A stretch of DNA of 6,684 nt, from positions 1-6,684 of the forward strand of contig JAFAOZ010000071.1 of NCBI GenBank assembly GCA_019247395.1, written 5' to 3'. A program made the position numbers and the translations under genes. Positions 5,753 to 6,684 of this stretch are shown piece after piece. The notes under the pieces were generated by a model. It did no database searches. It was not told the origin of the DNA and was given only the letters and a program-made list of their open reading frames with translations. Numbering within the stretch: the first letter of the stretch is position 1; each line of letters starts with the position of its first letter. Source of the stretch: Vulcanimicrobiota bacterium (GTDB lineage Bacteria > Vulcanimicrobiota > Vulcanimicrobiia > Vulcanimicrobiales > Vulcanimicrobiaceae).

Positions 5753-6684
5753 AAGTCCGGAGCCCACGCCAGCGTAATCATGATCAGGAGCGCGATGACC
5801 GAAATCGCCGCCGAAATCACGTAGAACTGTTGGCCGGCGAAGCTCAGTGCAATCTCTCCGCCGTCGGGCAGACTGGGGACGATCCATCCGTTGGCGACGC
5901 CGTTAACGATAACGTGCGGCAGCACTTCGCCGTTGAGCGTCGCGCTCCACTCGGGATGGTAAGACTCATTGAAGACCAGCAGGAATGGGTTCGTTCTGCT
6001 CTTCACCGAAACGCCGACCGAGGTCGAGGAGTGCCGCTGCCAGACCAGCGGAAAATCACGCGTTTGCGGGAGCGTCAACGGCTCGGTAGTCAGCAATCCG
6101 ATCTTCACCTGCTTGTCGGCGCTCGTCACCACATGCCGCCCGCGGGTCAAATAGAGCGGCGCGGAGGTCACCGGCTTGCCGTCGATCTTGAACGGAAGTG
6201 AAGTCAGCGATTGCGGCCGCCGCAGATTCTCACCGGGGAGTGCATGAAGATTGTAAGAGAGATCCGTCACTTTCGGATTGGTGCCGCGGGAGAGCAACCA
6301 AATGCCGACCACGCGCAGCGAAGTGTCGCTCCAGTCGTTCGGAAACGCGTGCAGGAAGTTTATATCGAACGATCCGTCGCGCGAGATCGGGAATATGCGA
6401 AAGCGTACGGTCCCCCGATCTTGGAGCGCGACGGCAATCGATGCGCCCGCGCTTCCGGTATTCGAAAGCGTCCCCATAATGTCGGGATCTCCGGTCAGCG
6501 CGGCCGGAGGATTGCCAAGCCGTACGGCGGTGAAGGTCCCATCGCGGGTTGCGGGCGCCGTCGTCCCGGTACCACCGGTTCTCGTAAAGGTCAGGTCGGG
6601 AGCGACCGCTGCGGAGATCACGTCGGGACCGAGATCAAAACGCTCTCCCGGCGCTGCGTGAAACTCGAAGGAGAGGTCGTTCCA
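5728..6684 (-). CDS. Large membrane-anchored protein with repeated beta-type domains, C-terminal part (AftD/DUF3367-like); 5' end beyond window
   Basis: The frame is open to the right edge, leaving the last 318 residues; a GTG at 6621 is internal, not a start. Most of the fragment is polar and beta-rich, with a Thr/Gly-rich stretch at 32-51, and a single hydrophobic helix at about 287-308 lies near the C-terminus. The end of the soluble part, LLVFNESYHPEWSATLNG and then NGW-P and GGEI-LSF (235-282), resembles the C-terminal region of mycobacterial-type arabinofuranosyltransferase AftD and of YfhO-like proteins, where a periplasmic domain precedes a last membrane helix. The motif DLS[FY]x[FL]HAxPGE occurs twice, at 3-14 and 141-152, suggesting repeated sandwich domains like the carbohydrate-binding modules of AftD. 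A GT-C membrane core would be expected upstream, outside the window. Function in assembling a surface glycan is inferred. The stop overlaps the next gene by 25 nt. Confidence 0.82.
   Translation of the reverse strand, partial: WNDLSFEFHAAPGERFDLGPDVISAAVAPDLTFTRTGGTGTTAPATRDGTFTAVRLGNPPAALTGDPDIMGTLSNTGSAGASIAVALQDRGTVRFRIFPISRDGSFDINFLHAFPNDWSDTSLRVVGIWLLSRGTNPKVTDLSYNLHALPGENLRRPQSLTSLPFKIDGKPVTSAPLYLTRGRHVVTSADKQVKIGLLTTEPLTLPQTRDFPLVWQRHSSTSVGVSVKSRTNPFLLVFNESYHPEWSATLNGEVLPHVIVNGVANGWIVPSLPDGGEIALSFAGQQFYVISAAISVIALLIMITLAWAPDLWPVAPDR
6223..6678 (-). repeat. Protein-level tandem repeat (DLS-x-HA-PGE motif, period 138 residues)
   Basis: Within the right-edge gene, residues 3-16 (DLSFEFHAAPGERF, bases 6637-6678) and 141-154 (DLSYNLHALPGENL, bases 6223-6264) agree at 8 of 14 positions, with conservative changes at several more. 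The spacing of 138 residues fits duplication of one beta-sandwich-sized domain, of which the window holds one full period. The DNA copies are diverged, so this is an old domain duplication rather than a recent DNA repeat. Confidence 0.6.

Noticed and set aside
5753..5887. Upstream ATG at 5887 for the eight-helix protein
   Set aside because: It would add 45 mostly polar and charged residues and a 160-nt overlap with the preceding gene, while the ATG at 5752 gives a short basic N-terminus leading directly into the first helix.

Overview
The window is a high-GC (roughly 60%) bacterial segment. All six genes I can support lie on the minus strand, so transcription runs from right to left, and they are packed almost without gaps. 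Neighbouring genes overlap by 25, 22, 4 and 1 nt, and one pair is separated by 28 nt, so this looks like one stretch of a longer operon. Neither end of that operon is inside the window. I see no rRNA, tRNA, CRISPR array, insertion sequence or non-coding region longer than 28 nt. The sequence alone does not settle the organism. GC content, one GTG start and the AftD/YfhO-like membrane proteins fit an actinobacterium or another high-GC envelope-rich lineage such as an uncultured phylum, but this is only a guess.

The right part (2700-6684) encodes three membrane proteins in transcription order. First is the C-terminal 318 residues of a large protein with repeated periplasmic beta-type domains and a final membrane helix. 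Second is a 275-residue, very alanine-rich protein with about eight membrane helices that I do not recognise. Third is a complete 748-residue multi-pass protein with a large extracytoplasmic domain and a C-terminal helix, which resembles GT-C glycosyltransferases of the AftD/YfhO type. The first and third share a clear C-terminal motif (14 identities in 30 ungapped positions), so they are probably distant paralogues.

The left part (1-2703) encodes soluble sugar enzymes: a DegT/DnrJ/EryC1/StrS PLP-dependent sugar aminotransferase, a Gfo/Idh/MocA-family NAD(P)-dependent sugar dehydrogenase, and the first 175 residues of a family 2 glycosyltransferase cut off by the left edge. A dehydrogenase paired with an aminotransferase is the usual way to put an amino group on a nucleotide-linked sugar (ketone formation, then transamination), as in the WbpB/WbpE pair.

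Taken together, the window looks like part of a cell-surface glycan locus. The soluble enzymes probably make an amino-sugar donor, the family 2 transferase acts at the cytoplasmic face, and the large membrane proteins act on lipid-linked sugars or glycans on the outer side of the membrane. The most interesting parts are the two AftD/YfhO-like paralogues bracketing an unrecognised eight-helix protein, and the tandem domain repeat in the first of them. The rest is recognisable surface-polysaccharide machinery, and I found no clear sign of a wholly new kind of system.
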